Below, piece after piece: positions 49,271-58,681 of a stretch of DNA of 64,000 nt. The position numbers and the translations under genes were made by a program. The notes under the pieces are model-generated. The model was not told the origin of the DNA. It was given only the letters and a program-made list of their open reading frames with translations, and searched no databases. The stretch covers positions 2,695,778 to 2,759,777 of the forward strand of contig JAPOWR010000001.1 in assembly GCA_026707545.1 (NCBI GenBank). Reading direction: 5' to 3'. The DNA is from Acidobacteriota bacterium (lineage in GTDB: Bacteria; Acidobacteriota; Thermoanaerobaculia; Multivoradales; Multivoraceae). How positions within the stretch are numbered: position 1 is the first letter of the stretch; the number at the start of each line of letters is the position of its first letter.

Positions 49271-49779
49271 GCGCTCTCCAGGGACTCGGAGTCCCGCCGA
49301 ACGCGCTCGTCGGCGGCTGCCACACCCTCGCCCATGCGGCTTCGGTGGTCGGCGAGGGCAGCAGCCAGCTCCGCGTCGCCCAGTGCGAGAATCTGGAGCG
49401 CCAGCAGGGCCGCATTGTCGGCCCGGTTCACCCCCACCGTGGCGACGGGGATACCGGGCGGCATCTGCACGATCGCCAGCAGGGCGTCAACACCGTTCAG
49501 CGGACCGCTCGCCACCGGGACGCCGACCACCGGCAGGGTCGTCGCGGCCGCCACGACGCCCGGGAGCGCGGCGGCGACACCCGCGCCGGCGATCAACACG
49601 CCGAGACCACGCTCGGCCGCGCCTTCGGCCCATTCGGCAGTCTCCCGCGGGGTCCGGTGGGCCGAGAGAACCCGGGATTCGCAGCCGACGCCGAAGTCGG
49701 CACAGACCTTCGCCGCCTTCTTCATCGTCGGCCAGTCCGAATCGCTGCCCATGACGATCCCTACCCTGATGTCGCTCAT
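49267..49779 (-). CDS. purE: N5-carboxyaminoimidazole ribonucleotide mutase
   Basis: 170 residues from ATG 49779. VGIVMGSDSDWPTMKKAA, SAHRTPRETAEW, VLIAGAGVAAALPGVVAA and VPVASGPLNGVDALLAIVQMPPGIPVATVGVN are class I PurE motifs with the catalytic His in SAHRTP. It rearranges N5-CAIR to CAIR in purine synthesis. The frame runs open to 49830, but the preceding residues are not family-like. purK is not adjacent. Confidence 0.95.
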   Translation of the reverse strand: MSDIRVGIVMGSDSDWPTMKKAAKVCADFGVGCESRVLSAHRTPRETAEWAEGAAERGLGVLIAGAGVAAALPGVVAAATTLPVVGVPVASGPLNGVDALLAIVQMPPGIPVATVGVNRADNAALLALQILALGDAELAAALADHRSRMGEGVAAADERVRRDSESLESA

Positions 49780-49833
49780 TCCTTCGTTCGCTCCGTCGCT
49801 GTGCTCGTGTTCGGTTCTTGTGCGCGCCAACTC

Positions 49834-51420
49834 TTACAGCGGCACGCTTCCGTGCTTCTTCGCCGGCACGCCGCAGCGCTTGCCTTCAAGCTGTCGCAGG
49901 GCGCGGACGATCTCGTGGCGGGTCGTACGCGGGGCAATCACCGCATCGACGAAGCCGCGCTCCGCCGCCACGTACGGGTTGGAGAACTTCTCGCGGTACT
50001 CGGCCGCCATCCGTTCGCGCAGAGCCTCGGGGTCTTCCGCGTTCCGGATCTGCTGGCGATACAGGATGTTGACCGCTCCGCTCGGTCCCATGACCGCGAT
50101 CTCCGCCGTCGGATAGGCCAGGTTGACGTCCGTGCGCAGGTGCTTGCTGGCCATCACGCAGTACGCACCGCCGTAAGCCTTGCGCGTGATCACGGTGATC
50201 TTCGGCACCGTCGCCTCGGCGAACGCGTAGAGAAGCTTGGCGCCGTTGCGAATGATCCCGCCGTGCTCCTGCTGCACGCCCGGCAGGAAACCCGGTACGT
50301 CCTCGAAAGTGACGAGCGGGATGTTGAACGCGTCACAGAAGCGGACGAAGCGACCGCCCTTCACCGCCGCGTCGATGTCCAGAACACCGGCGAGGTAGTT
50401 CGGTTGGTTGGCGACGATGCCGACGCTGCGGCCGCCGAAGTGCGCAAAACCAACAACGATGTTCTGGGCAAAGCTGCGGTGAACTTCGAGAAAGCGGCCG
50501 TCGTCCACGACGGCACGAATCAATGCACCGATGTCGTAGGGCTTGTTCGGATCGACCGGCACCAGCTCGTCGAGCTCAGGAGACTCGCGGTCGTCCGGAT
50601 CGTCGGTCGGACGGGGCGGTGGATCGTCCAGATTGTTGCCCGGCAGGTAGCCGAGCAGTTCCCGCACGGCGAGCAGACAGCCCGTGTCGTCCGGGGCTGT
50701 GAAGTGGGCCACTCCGCTCCGCCTCGCGTGCGTCTTCGCTCCGCCCAGCTCCTCCATCGAGACGTCCTCGTGGGTCACGGTCTTGATCACGTCCGGACCG
50801 GTCACGAACATGTAGCTCGTGCCCTCGACCATCAGCACGAAGTCCGTGATCGCCGGCGAGTAGACCGCACCGCCCGCGCAGGGCCCCATGATCGCGCTGA
50901 TCTGGGGCACCACACCCGAGGCCAGCGTGTTACGGAGAAAGATGTCCGCGTAACCGCCCAGCGAGGCGACACCCTCCTGGATGCGGGCGCCTCCCGAGTC
51001 GTTCAGGCCCACGACCGGAGCACCGTTCTCGACCGCCAGGTCCATGACCTTGCAGATCTTGCGCGCATTCGTCTCGGACAGCGAACCACCGAACACGGTG
51101 AAGTCCTGCGCAAAGACGTACACCGGGCGCTGGTCCACACGACCATGTCCGCACACGACACCGTCACCCGGTATGCGCTGCTCGGCCATGCCGAAATCGG
51201 TGCAGCGGTGCGTCACCAACGCATCGATCTCGACGAACGACCCTGGATCCAGCAACAGATCGATTCGCTCCCGCGCGGTCAGTTTGCCGCTCGCATGCTG
51301 GCGATCGATGCGCTCGGCGCCTCCGCCCAGCCGCGACAGTTCGAGGCGTTGCTCCAGTTCGCTCGACTGCTGGCTGCGGATCGAGCCTCCTGCTCCGACT
51401 GGCTCCTGCACCCTGGTCAT
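49834..51420 (-). CDS. Acyl-CoA carboxylase beta (carboxyltransferase) subunit, propionyl-CoA carboxylase-like
   Basis: 528 residues. The N-terminal crotonase-like domain has [22 protein letters not shown] and [32 protein letters not shown], and the C-terminal one has [78 protein letters not shown] fits propionyl/acetyl-CoA carboxylases that use a biotin carrier. The biotin carboxylase/carrier subunit is not in the window. It probably carboxylates propionyl-CoA to methylmalonyl-CoA. It lies 54 bases upstream of purE and is divergent from tldD. Confidence 0.93.
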   Translation of the reverse strand: MTRVQEPVGAGGSIRSQQSSELEQRLELSRLGGGAERIDRQHASGKLTARERIDLLLDPGSFVEIDALVTHRCTDFGMAEQRIPGDGVVCGHGRVDQRPVYVFAQDFTVFGGSLSETNARKICKVMDLAVENGAPVVGLNDSGGARIQEGVASLGGYADIFLRNTLASGVVPQISAIMGPCAGGAVYSPAITDFVLMVEGTSYMFVTGPDVIKTVTHEDVSMEELGGAKTHARRSGVAHFTAPDDTGCLLAVRELLGYLPGNNLDDPPPRPTDDPDDRESPELDELVPVDPNKPYDIGALIRAVVDDGRFLEVHRSFAQNIVVGFAHFGGRSVGIVANQPNYLAGVLDIDAAVKGGRFVRFCDAFNIPLVTFEDVPGFLPGVQQEHGGIIRNGAKLLYAFAEATVPKITVITRKAYGGAYCVMASKHLRTDVNLAYPTAEIAVMGPSGAVNILYRQQIRNAEDPEALRERMAAEYREKFSNPYVAAERGFVDAVIAPRTTRHEIVRALRQLEGKRCGVPAKKHGSVPL

Positions 51421-51499
51421 CCGAGCGGCTTTCTTACCACAGAGAGAGCCGACAGATGCGCGGCATTCTGCGGCGCATGCTCCCGGCCGCGCAAGCTCC

Positions 51500-51505
51500 T
51501 AGAAT
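51500..51505 (+). promoter_or_regulatory. -10-like box seven bases before the tldD start
   Basis: TAGAAT, then seven bases, then ATG 51513, the classical spacing for a leaderless transcript. It supports the choice of 51513 over ATG 51456 as the start. Confidence 0.5.
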
Positions 51506-51512
51506 CACACCC

Positions 51513-52841
51513 ATGGAGACGACGCCCACCGACCGGCAGTCGAACGCGCTGCTGGCCTCGGAGGTCACCAAGCTGACCGATTCCCTGACCCGGCTGCCAG
51601 ACCACCCCGGTCAGCGAACGGAGGCGTTCTTCGAACGGCTGGAAACGGCCGAGTTGCTGCCGAAGCGCTCCCACGACCGCCTTCGCCTGCGGCGGGAGCA
51701 GGGTCTCTCTGTCCGGCGAATCGAAGCGGGCAGCAGTCGCCTGGCCTCCGCCGACACGATTTCGGGGCATGCCTTCGCCTCGTGCTGCGACCGCGTCACC
51801 GGCACGGCCGGTTCGATCGGTCCACCTCCGAGAATCAGGACCGGTCGCTGGCCGCCGCTCCGGATCGCCGAGATCGAGCGCGCGGAGCGCCAACTCGGCC
51901 GCGCCGTCAATCGGCGCCGCGCTGGCTTTCCCATGGACGTCACAGTGCGCCGACACCGGCGGCAGGTACAGGTGATTCACGGTCACATGTCGGCTCCCAG
52001 CCAGTTCGAGGAGTACTTCAGCCTGCGCGTGGAAACGCCGTGGGGGGTGTGGGGCGGCCTGCTGCCATCGCTCGCCGACGAGGATCTCGACCCGGTCGCC
52101 ACCTGCCTGGTCGATCGACTGAGGTCAAGGAACCTGCCGGAGCACTCGAACATGCCCCGCGTCATCGTTCTCGGGCCCTGCGCCGCCGCGGTCATGCTGC
52201 ACGAGGTTGTTGCCCATACGCTGGAAGCGGACACCCTGGCCCTTACCGGCGCCCCGGAAAGCGTCGTCGGCCTGAAGCTGGGTAAGGACGATCTCGACGT
52301 GATCGACGATCCCCGGCTGGCGCCGGACGGCTGCGGACGTTTCAGCGACGACGAAGGTACAACCGTCATCGCCCGCTGGCTGCTTCGGGGCGGCCGTGTG
52401 CGGCAGCCGCTGGCGGACCTCTGCTGGGCAGGCCGCTACCAGCGACTGATTCCGGGAGCCGCGAGACGGGCCAGCCGCCACGTACTGCCGGGCCCGCGTA
52501 CGACACATCTCGAGTTGCTGCCCAGCGACACGCCCGAAGCGGACCTGTTCCACGAAGCCGCCGGCGGCCTCTACATCGGTGAGTTCGAGAGCGGGACGCT
52601 GAACCCGTTCGACGGCGGCTGCGTGTTGCGGGCGCCCTGCGCCCGGAGACTCGGAGCCAGCGGCCCGGTCGAGTTCGTGGGGCCGGTGGAGCTCCGGTCA
52701 CGGACGGTCGACCTCCTCGCGGCCGTCACCGCGGTCGGAGACCGTCCGCTGGCCGCCGGCGCCGGATGGTGCGCGAAGGACGGAGCGCTCCTGCCCGTAT
52801 GGGCCCGCAGCCCCTCCGTCCGCCTGGAGGGTCTGGATTGA
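51513..52841 (+). CDS. TldD-like metalloprotease subunit
   Basis: 442 residues from ATG 51513. VMLHEVVAHTLEAD carries the zinc motif HExxxH (His230, Glu231, His235), and GWCAKDGALLPV near the end supplies the third ligand Cys420, as in TldD. Sequence otherwise is far from E. coli TldD: the N-terminal ~130 residues are shortened and Arg-rich. TldD works with TldE as an unusual heterodimeric protease that trims peptides (for example microcin B17 and CcdA). TldE is next, its TTG overlapping this stop (TTGA). Confidence 0.86.
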   Translation: METTPTDRQSNALLASEVTKLTDSLTRLPDHPGQRTEAFFERLETAELLPKRSHDRLRLRREQGLSVRRIEAGSSRLASADTISGHAFASCCDRVTGTAGSIGPPPRIRTGRWPPLRIAEIERAERQLGRAVNRRRAGFPMDVTVRRHRRQVQVIHGHMSAPSQFEEYFSLRVETPWGVWGGLLPSLADEDLDPVATCLVDRLRSRNLPEHSNMPRVIVLGPCAAAVMLHEVVAHTLEADTLALTGAPESVVGLKLGKDDLDVIDDPRLAPDGCGRFSDDEGTTVIARWLLRGGRVRQPLADLCWAGRYQRLIPGAARRASRHVLPGPRTTHLELLPSDTPEADLFHEAAGGLYIGEFESGTLNPFDGGCVLRAPCARRLGASGPVEFVGPVELRSRTVDLLAAVTAVGDRPLAAGAGWCAKDGALLPVWARSPSVRLEGLD

Positions 52842-54241
52842 AGCCCCTGCGGCTGCCGACCATCCAGGCCTTGCGGACCGCTCTGACCGCGGTTACCGAG
52901 CGCACCGGTGCATCGGCCGCCGAAGTCTACGTCAAGGCCGGCGGCGGCGTGCAAGTCGAGATCGACCCCTGGCGGGCGGGCATCGCCTCGCCGTCGGCAC
53001 CTGCGGACTGGCGGTCTCACACACTTCAGGTCGAGGAGAAAGGGTGGGCCCTGCGCGCCGGAGCTGACGGCCGAGCCCTCTTCGTTGCCGAGTCCGGTTC
53101 CCTGCCCGCTCCAGGCGGCTGGCGCCTACTCAATCGCCACTCCCTCCGGCCGGGCTCGCTGATGCTGCCGTCCCCCAACCGGCGCAAGGCGACCATGGCC
53201 ACTGGCAGGAAGGACCCACCTGACCACGACGCGGAAGCACTTGGCAGGGACCTCGTGCACCGCATCCTGGAACGAACCCGAAGCGAGCTCCCGGGCAGCC
53301 GCCTGATCCGGGCCAGACTGCACGATGGCGCCAGCGCGTCCGTACTTGCAAACAGCGAAGGAGTTACCGGGCGGAGTTCGCTGCGCCTCGCAACGGTCGA
53401 GATGGAGTTCGCCGTCGAACGCAAGGGCACGCGTGGTTCCTGCAGCCTCTATCGCGCTGCCGGTGACCTGATGCACTTCGACGCGTCCACCATCGCCGCC
53501 GAAGTCGCGGACCGGCTGACTCTCGCCACCGCGGCGCCCGAACCCGTTCTGCCTTCCGGTGAACTCGCGGTGTCGCCAGCGGTCGCCTCCAACCTGCTGG
53601 CCCTGCTCAGCCCTGTCCTGCGGGACCGCGACGGCTGGGAAACGCTACAGCGCCTGAGTTCCGGCTCCTCCCTGGGACCGACGGACCTGGCAGTCCTGGA
53701 CGACGGAGCTCTTGAGACCGGGTGGATCCGGACTTCGGTCGACGACGAAGGGGTGCCGACGCGGGCGGTGACGCTGATCAGGGACGGGGAACCCGGCGAG
53801 CCCCTGCTGACCTGGGAGGATGACGGGTGGTCGGGCTTCTCCGCTACCGGCTGCCGGCGCCGGTCCGGCTGGCGGGCTCCGCCCGAACTCAGTCACTCCC
53901 ATCTCTACATCGCCCGCGGCCCGGAGCCCGCGGATCGAATCCGGACTGGAATCCGGCGCGGCTGCTATCTGCTGGACCGGGCTCCCGGCGGCCGTCTGGG
54001 CGTCACCTTCGAAGACTCTGACAGCGAAGCCGAAGCGTCCTTCGAGATCGATGTAACCGGCTTCGTCATCGAACATGACCGCATTCTGGGAGCGATCCCG
54101 AGAGCGCGGCTCGGAGGTTCGGTCCGGCAGTTACTGCGGGGAATCCGCGCCATCGGAGATGACCTGAGGTTCCTCCCGGTGCCCGGACCGGTGGGCGCTC
54201 CGACACTGCTGCTGACCGGACTGCAGCTCGAGCCCGTGTAG
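52838..54241 (+). CDS. TldE/PmbA-like protease partner
   Basis: 467 residues from TTG 52838, overlapping the TldD stop. GLTSPVASNLL-like LAVSPAVASNLLALL and the long beta-rich C-terminus (VTGFVIEHDRILGAIPRARLGGSVRQLLRGIRAIGDDLRFLPVPGPVGAPTLLLTGLQLEPV) match TldE/PmbA. It lacks a zinc motif, as expected for the partner subunit. The middle region is divergent. A pair so different from the model TldD/E may have a changed substrate. No peptide precursor gene was seen nearby. Confidence 0.83.
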   Translation: MKPLRLPTIQALRTALTAVTERTGASAAEVYVKAGGGVQVEIDPWRAGIASPSAPADWRSHTLQVEEKGWALRAGADGRALFVAESGSLPAPGGWRLLNRHSLRPGSLMLPSPNRRKATMATGRKDPPDHDAEALGRDLVHRILERTRSELPGSRLIRARLHDGASASVLANSEGVTGRSSLRLATVEMEFAVERKGTRGSCSLYRAAGDLMHFDASTIAAEVADRLTLATAAPEPVLPSGELAVSPAVASNLLALLSPVLRDRDGWETLQRLSSGSSLGPTDLAVLDDGALETGWIRTSVDDEGVPTRAVTLIRDGEPGEPLLTWEDDGWSGFSATGCRRRSGWRAPPELSHSHLYIARGPEPADRIRTGIRRGCYLLDRAPGGRLGVTFEDSDSEAEASFEIDVTGFVIEHDRILGAIPRARLGGSVRQLLRGIRAIGDDLRFLPVPGPVGAPTLLLTGLQLEPV

Positions 54242-54275
54242 ACCCGCGGGCCCCAGGCCTGGCGCCTACGGGGCG

Positions 54276-55490
54276 CTACGGCGCAGGGACGGGGAGGCGC
54301 CGAATCGTCGTGTCGAGTTGAGCGCTGCTGCGGAAGGTCGGCTGGAAGCGCCCCCCACTCGAGCCGCCAAGCGTCCCGGGCGAAGGAAGGGGCTCCGGCT
54401 GCCTGCCGCCCGGTCCGACCGGCGTCCCAACCTGGATCGCACCGCGCCTCCCCGCGGCAGGGCTCGTCGACGGGGCCGGAGTGCCCACGGGCACCCTGGT
54501 AACGCCTCCGGAGGCGAGCGTGCGGCTCCGAAGGTCCTCCCGGGTGAAGACCCGCGGTTCCCGCTCGGCGGCGGTTTCGGCCGCGCGGGGCAGGTCCGCG
54601 GGGATACTCGCCCTCTCATCCTCCGGCGAGGACACCGGGAGCGGGGCTGTGGCCGTCGCCGAAGGCTCGGACCCTTCCGTCCCAGTTGCCGCCGGAGCGC
54701 GGTACCCGTGCACCCGGTCGCGTCCGCTGCCATCCGACTCGGTCGTCTCCGTTACCTCGGCGGCCCCCGTTACCTCGGCCGCCTCCGTTGCCTCTTCGGC
54801 CGCCGCTTCCGGGGCCGGGGGCGCATGCGCCGGTATGAGCAGGCCGCTGATCCTGCCGGGATCCGAGTACGTCCTCGGCGGCAGTGCACTGACGTTCGTG
54901 CGGTCCGCCCGGAGCAGGATCTCGGTGGCGTGGCGGTTCACCGCGAAATGAGGATTCACGTCGTCGAACGCCAGGCGCGAGTCCAGGCTCACGGCCCGCA
55001 CGTAGTGCCTGACCGCCTTCTCGCTTGCGCCCGCATCGTCCGCGATCCGGCCGAGCTGGTAGTGCGCCCAGGCGTTCTCCGGTGCCAGTTCGATCGCCGT
55101 CGCGAGGTGGCTCGACGCCAACTCCATGTCGCCGGTCGTATAGGCGAGCAGGCCCAGGTTGTAGTGCGCCGGCGCCCAGGTGCCGTCCGCGGCGATCGCC
55201 GCGCGGTAGGACTCGAGCGCCGCAGTGACATCTCCCCGCAGTTCCAGCAGGTTGGCGAGATCGTTCAGGGCCGTCGCGCGGGCGGCCGGGCGGCTCTGAC
55301 TCTGCACCAGCCTGCGCTGCTCCTCGATCGCCCTTTCCAGGTCCGGATCCGCCTTCGCCACGGCGCCGCCGATCTGGGCCTCGACCGAGGACTCACCGCT
55401 CAAGAGCGCCGCGCAGAGCGCCACGCTGCCAAGCAGAAGCAGGCAGGGAACGAGCGACTTCGCTCTCGAAAGTGTGTTCTTGGCGTTCAT
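54276..55490 (-). CDS. Secreted tetratricopeptide-repeat protein with Pro-rich tail
   Basis: 404 residues from ATG 55490 (GGAG four bases upstream). Signal peptide LVPCLLLLGSVALCAALLSG, then three or four TPR units (ALNDLANLLELRGDVTAALESYRAAIAADG; HYNLGLLAYTTGDMELASSHLATAIELAP; HYQLGRIADDAGASEKAVRHYVRAVSLD), then ~220 residues of Pro/Ala/Glu-rich low-complexity text. Probably exported and membrane-bound. No enzymatic motif. It starts 43 bases from the divergent selA gene. Confidence 0.82.
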   Translation of the reverse strand: MNAKNTLSRAKSLVPCLLLLGSVALCAALLSGESSVEAQIGGAVAKADPDLERAIEEQRRLVQSQSRPAARATALNDLANLLELRGDVTAALESYRAAIAADGTWAPAHYNLGLLAYTTGDMELASSHLATAIELAPENAWAHYQLGRIADDAGASEKAVRHYVRAVSLDSRLAFDDVNPHFAVNRHATEILLRADRTNVSALPPRTYSDPGRISGLLIPAHAPPAPEAAAEEATEAAEVTGAAEVTETTESDGSGRDRVHGYRAPAATGTEGSEPSATATAPLPVSSPEDERASIPADLPRAAETAAEREPRVFTREDLRSRTLASGGVTRVPVGTPAPSTSPAAGRRGAIQVGTPVGPGGRQPEPLPSPGTLGGSSGGRFQPTFRSSAQLDTTIRRLPVPAP

Positions 55491-55517
55491 GGCTCTCCGC
55501 GCCGTGGCTGCGAGGAA

Positions 55518-55523
55518 TAGGAT
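55518..55523 (+). promoter_or_regulatory. -10-like box nine bases before the selA start
   Basis: TAGGAT, nine bases, GTG 55533. The spacing again suggests a leaderless or nearly leaderless transcript. Confidence 0.45.
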
Positions 55524-55532
55524 CAGCGGGAC

Positions 55533-56879
55533 GTGAGTCAACTGCGACGACTACCTGCAGTGGGACGTCTGCTGCAGGAGAGCCCGCTTGCCGAACTCAC
55601 AGGATTATACGGAAGGCAAGCGACGAGGGTCCAAGCGGCCCTGGTGATCGATCAGCTTCGCGGCGAGATCCGGACGGGTATCGAAGACGACGACCTGGGC
55701 GACCTCATCCGCCGGATCCCCGAACTCGTCCGCGCCGCCCTCGAAGCCGAAGCGCCGCCGCTTAGGCGGGTGCTCAATGCGACGGGGATCTTCCTCCACA
55801 CGAACTTGGGCCGGGCACCGCTTCCTCGATCTGTCGCCCATGACCTCAGGACGCGGCTCGACGCCTACTGCGACCTGGAGATGGATCTTGCGACCGGACA
55901 TCGCACCGACCGCAGCCTTCGCGTCGAGAGTCTCATCCGGACCCTGACCGGCGCCGAGGCGGCCCTGGTCGTCAACAACAACGCGGCCGCACTGGTGCTG
56001 GCGCTCTCGACCCTGGCTTCCGGACGGGAAGTCCTTCTTTCCCGAAGTGAACTGGTCGAGATCGGCGGCTCGTTCCGGATTCCCGACATCCTCACCGCAA
56101 GCGGCGCCCGGCTGGTCGAGGTCGGCACGACGAACCGGACGCGGCTCGCCGACTTCGAGCGTGCCGTTCGACCGACCGCATCCCTGGTACTGAAGGTCTT
56201 CTCGAGCAACTTCCGCATCCGCGGGTTCGCGGAGGAGGTTCCGGTAGCCCAACTCACCGCCTTCGCGCACCGGCACGAGCTGCCCCTCCTGGTCGACGAG
56301 GGCAGCGGCGTCATCGAATCGCGCAAGGCGCCGCCGCTCCGCCAGCACGAGAGTTTCCGGGACCTGATCGAAGCCGGCTGTGATCTGGTTTGCGGCAGCG
56401 GCGACAAGGTCCTCGGCGGACCCCAGGCCGGACTGATCGCGGGTCGGAGATCGATCGTGGACCGACTCCGACGATCGCCGCTCTACCGCGCGCTTCGTCC
56501 GGGACGGCTGGTCCTGACCGCACTGGACGCTGTGCTGCGGCGGCACCTGGCGGAGCAGAACATGCCGATCGAGGCTCTCTGGAGCGACACAGGAGAATCG
56601 CGCCCCCGGCTCGAACGGATGGCCGACAGACTTGGGGGGCGGGTCGTCCGGGGCGACGCCTACCTGGGAGGCGGCTCCGCGCCGGACGAAGCGATCGAGG
56701 GTTGGGTCCTCGCGCTGGACGCTCCCGCGGAGACCGCCCGCCGGCTTCGGACCGGCGAGCCGCCAGTGGTTGGCTACCAGCGCGACGGGCACCTCATCCT
56801 CGATCTGCGGACCGTGGATCCAGCCGACGACGAGGCGCTGGCCATGGCGGTCGAACGGGTTCTGGAGCGGCGATCCTAG
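55533..56879 (+). CDS. selA: L-seryl-tRNA(Sec) selenium transferase
   Basis: 448 residues from GTG 55533. LRRLPAVGRLLQESPLAELTGLYGR, VLNATGIFLHTNLGRAPL, LVVNNNAAALVLALSTLASGREVLLSRSELVEIGGSFRIP and LVDEGSGVIE are SelA signatures. PLP binds Lys292 in CGSGDKVLGGPQAG. It converts Ser-tRNA(Sec) to Sec-tRNA(Sec), so the organism can make selenoproteins. SelB, SelD and tRNA-Sec are not in the window. Its stop shares CTAG with the convergent pilus gene. Confidence 0.95.
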   Translation: MSQLRRLPAVGRLLQESPLAELTGLYGRQATRVQAALVIDQLRGEIRTGIEDDDLGDLIRRIPELVRAALEAEAPPLRRVLNATGIFLHTNLGRAPLPRSVAHDLRTRLDAYCDLEMDLATGHRTDRSLRVESLIRTLTGAEAALVVNNNAAALVLALSTLASGREVLLSRSELVEIGGSFRIPDILTASGARLVEVGTTNRTRLADFERAVRPTASLVLKVFSSNFRIRGFAEEVPVAQLTAFAHRHELPLLVDEGSGVIESRKAPPLRQHESFRDLIEAGCDLVCGSGDKVLGGPQAGLIAGRRSIVDRLRRSPLYRALRPGRLVLTALDAVLRRHLAEQNMPIEALWSDTGESRPRLERMADRLGGRVVRGDAYLGGGSAPDEAIEGWVLALDAPAETARRLRTGEPPVVGYQRDGHLILDLRTVDPADDEALAMAVERVLERRS

Positions 56880-58681
56880 GGCCCGCCTTCGGCCCAGTCC
56901 GCCTGGATCCGGCAAACCGGGAGAACCGCCAGCCGCATCGGCAAGCCGTCCGGGCCGGAGCCGATGAGCCGAATGCGGCTGCCATCGAACCGGCAGCGTT
57001 CCGGCATCCGAGCGCGAAGCTTCTCGAGCGTCGCCAGCTCGTCGGACTCAAGCACCTCCGCGGCCGAACTTCCCGCGTGGTCGATCTCGATCCGGGTCGG
57101 TGATCCAAGGACGGACGCCGGCGACGAGGCGCTGCGGCCGACCAGCCGTGCACGGGCGGAGGCACCCGCGGCGTCGCCGGATACGAGCTGAAGCGCGTAC
57201 TTGCGGATCTCTCCGCCGTCCGGCCCGGTCGGACGTAGGGTGAAGAAGGTCAGAAGCCCACCGGCGACCAGGGGCGGCGACGCGGGACGCTCCCCGGCGC
57301 CCAGAGCCAGGGACCACCCCTGCTCCCGGGGAGACAGCACCGGCGAGAGCCGATCGACACCGCCGAGTGGATTCTCACCATCGAGCTGAGGCAACTCGTC
57401 CGCCGTACCGGAGCCGCCGGAGACACCCTCCACGAACACCTGGAACCGGCCTGCCGCCGGTTCTTCGGTCCCGGCGCCCGGATCGGCGCCGCCGCCGGCG
57501 CCCAAGGCGAGAGCACGAGCACCGAGCGCCCGCAACGGGATCACCGCAGGCGGATGATGGATCGGCAAGCCGCCGGTGTCGAACACCTGCCTGGGTTTCC
57601 ATGCACCCGCCGGAACGCGGCCGCCTTCGAGCTCTACCGCGGGTGACAGGTCAACCCGGTAGAGACTGCCCTCGGTCGTCCCGATGTAGACGCGGTCCGC
57701 CAGTCCGTCGCCCGCGGCGTCGACCACGGCCGGCGCGGCGACAACAGGCCCATCGAGCGCCCGCTTGTACAGCACCTCCCCGCCATTGATCGCCACGAAG
57801 TACAGCCAGTTCCCCACACCTCCCGACCGCGCCGGGTCGAAGCCGCCTCCGAAGATCGCAACCGGATGAACCTCCTGGCCGAACCGCAACGACACGACCG
57901 ACGGCTTCGACACCGTGTAGCCGAGATCGGCCTCGCCGTTGCCGTCTTCGTCCCGGCTGTCGGCGAAACGCCACAGCAAGCGGGGCTCCGGCGACAGCTC
58001 GAAGGCGTAGAGAAGGCGACCGGCCCGACCGAGTCCTCCGACCGTCACCGTCCGCGGTCGATCGCTGTCTCGGCCGGCGAGCCTCTTCACCGTCAGCGGG
58101 GCATCGTCATCGTAGGCGCCGATCTCGGTCAAGGCGGCATCCCGGACCCTGCCTCGCGCCGCGTGCGCAGTGCCCGAGAGGTCCCAAGCGTCGGTCTCGC
58201 CGGCCGGCCACGGCATCAGGTCGACCACCGCGGTCAGCTCTCTTGTTGGAGGCGGCAGGCCATCCAGGCGCGGCGGAGCCACAGCAGCCGCTCCGGCGAC
58301 GTGACTGACCCGTCGCAAACCGCCAAGCGAACTCAACGCTCCGTCCAGATTCGCCATACAGAGGTGGCAGACGCCGTTGGCCACCGGAAAGAAGCCCGTA
58401 ACCTCGACCGCGATCTCCGCCCCCGGCTTACCCGTGACCAGGGTACGGCTGTAGGGCTCGGCGGAGCCGGCGATTCCGCGCGCGATCGCGAGCTGAAGGC
58501 CGCCCTCGGCGGCTGCGAGCAGACGTGCCTGGAGCTTCTGTCCGGAGGCGATCAGCATCTGCGTCTGCGTCGCCACCAGAAGCGCGAGGCAGGAGCCGCT
58601 CAACAGCAGGAGGATCAGCGTCACCAGTAGGGTCGAGCTGCCTCGCATTGCAACCGGCAGCTCTTCAGGCCCGGATCTCAC
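56876..58681 (-). CDS. PilX-like pseudopilin fused to a PilY1-like beta-propeller
   Basis: 601 residues from GTG 58681, overlapping the previous stop (GTGA). Residues ~13-60 (MRGSSTLLVTLILLLLSGSCLALLVATQTQMLIASGQKLQARLLAAAEGGLQLA) are a PilX-type pilin N-terminus; the likely processing site is after Gly14. From ~170 a propeller of PilY1 type follows: FADSRDEDGNGEADLGY (possible Ca2+ loop), PVAIFGGGFDPA, NWLYFVAINGGEVLYKRAL and DGLADRVYIGTTEGSLYRVDL. In known type IV pili PilX and PilY1 are separate proteins that work together at the tip. ATG 58648 (Met12) is a second start. Last gene of the pilus cluster. Confidence 0.82.
   Translation of the reverse strand: MRSGPEELPVAMRGSSTLLVTLILLLLSGSCLALLVATQTQMLIASGQKLQARLLAAAEGGLQLAIARGIAGSAEPYSRTLVTGKPGAEIAVEVTGFFPVANGVCHLCMANLDGALSSLGGLRRVSHVAGAAAVAPPRLDGLPPPTRELTAVVDLMPWPAGETDAWDLSGTAHAARGRVRDAALTEIGAYDDDAPLTVKRLAGRDSDRPRTVTVGGLGRAGRLLYAFELSPEPRLLWRFADSRDEDGNGEADLGYTVSKPSVVSLRFGQEVHPVAIFGGGFDPARSGGVGNWLYFVAINGGEVLYKRALDGPVVAAPAVVDAAGDGLADRVYIGTTEGSLYRVDLSPAVELEGGRVPAGAWKPRQVFDTGGLPIHHPPAVIPLRALGARALALGAGGGADPGAGTEEPAAGRFQVFVEGVSGGSGTADELPQLDGENPLGGVDRLSPVLSPREQGWSLALGAGERPASPPLVAGGLLTFFTLRPTGPDGGEIRKYALQLVSGDAAGASARARLVGRSASSPASVLGSPTRIEIDHAGSSAAEVLESDELATLEKLRARMPERCRFDGSRIRLIGSGPDGLPMRLAVLPVCRIQADWAEGGP

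Noticed and set aside
49108..51576. 822-codon plus-strand open frame opposite purE and the carboxyltransferase
   Set aside because: Antisense shadow of two well-recognised genes; composition is Arg/His-rich.
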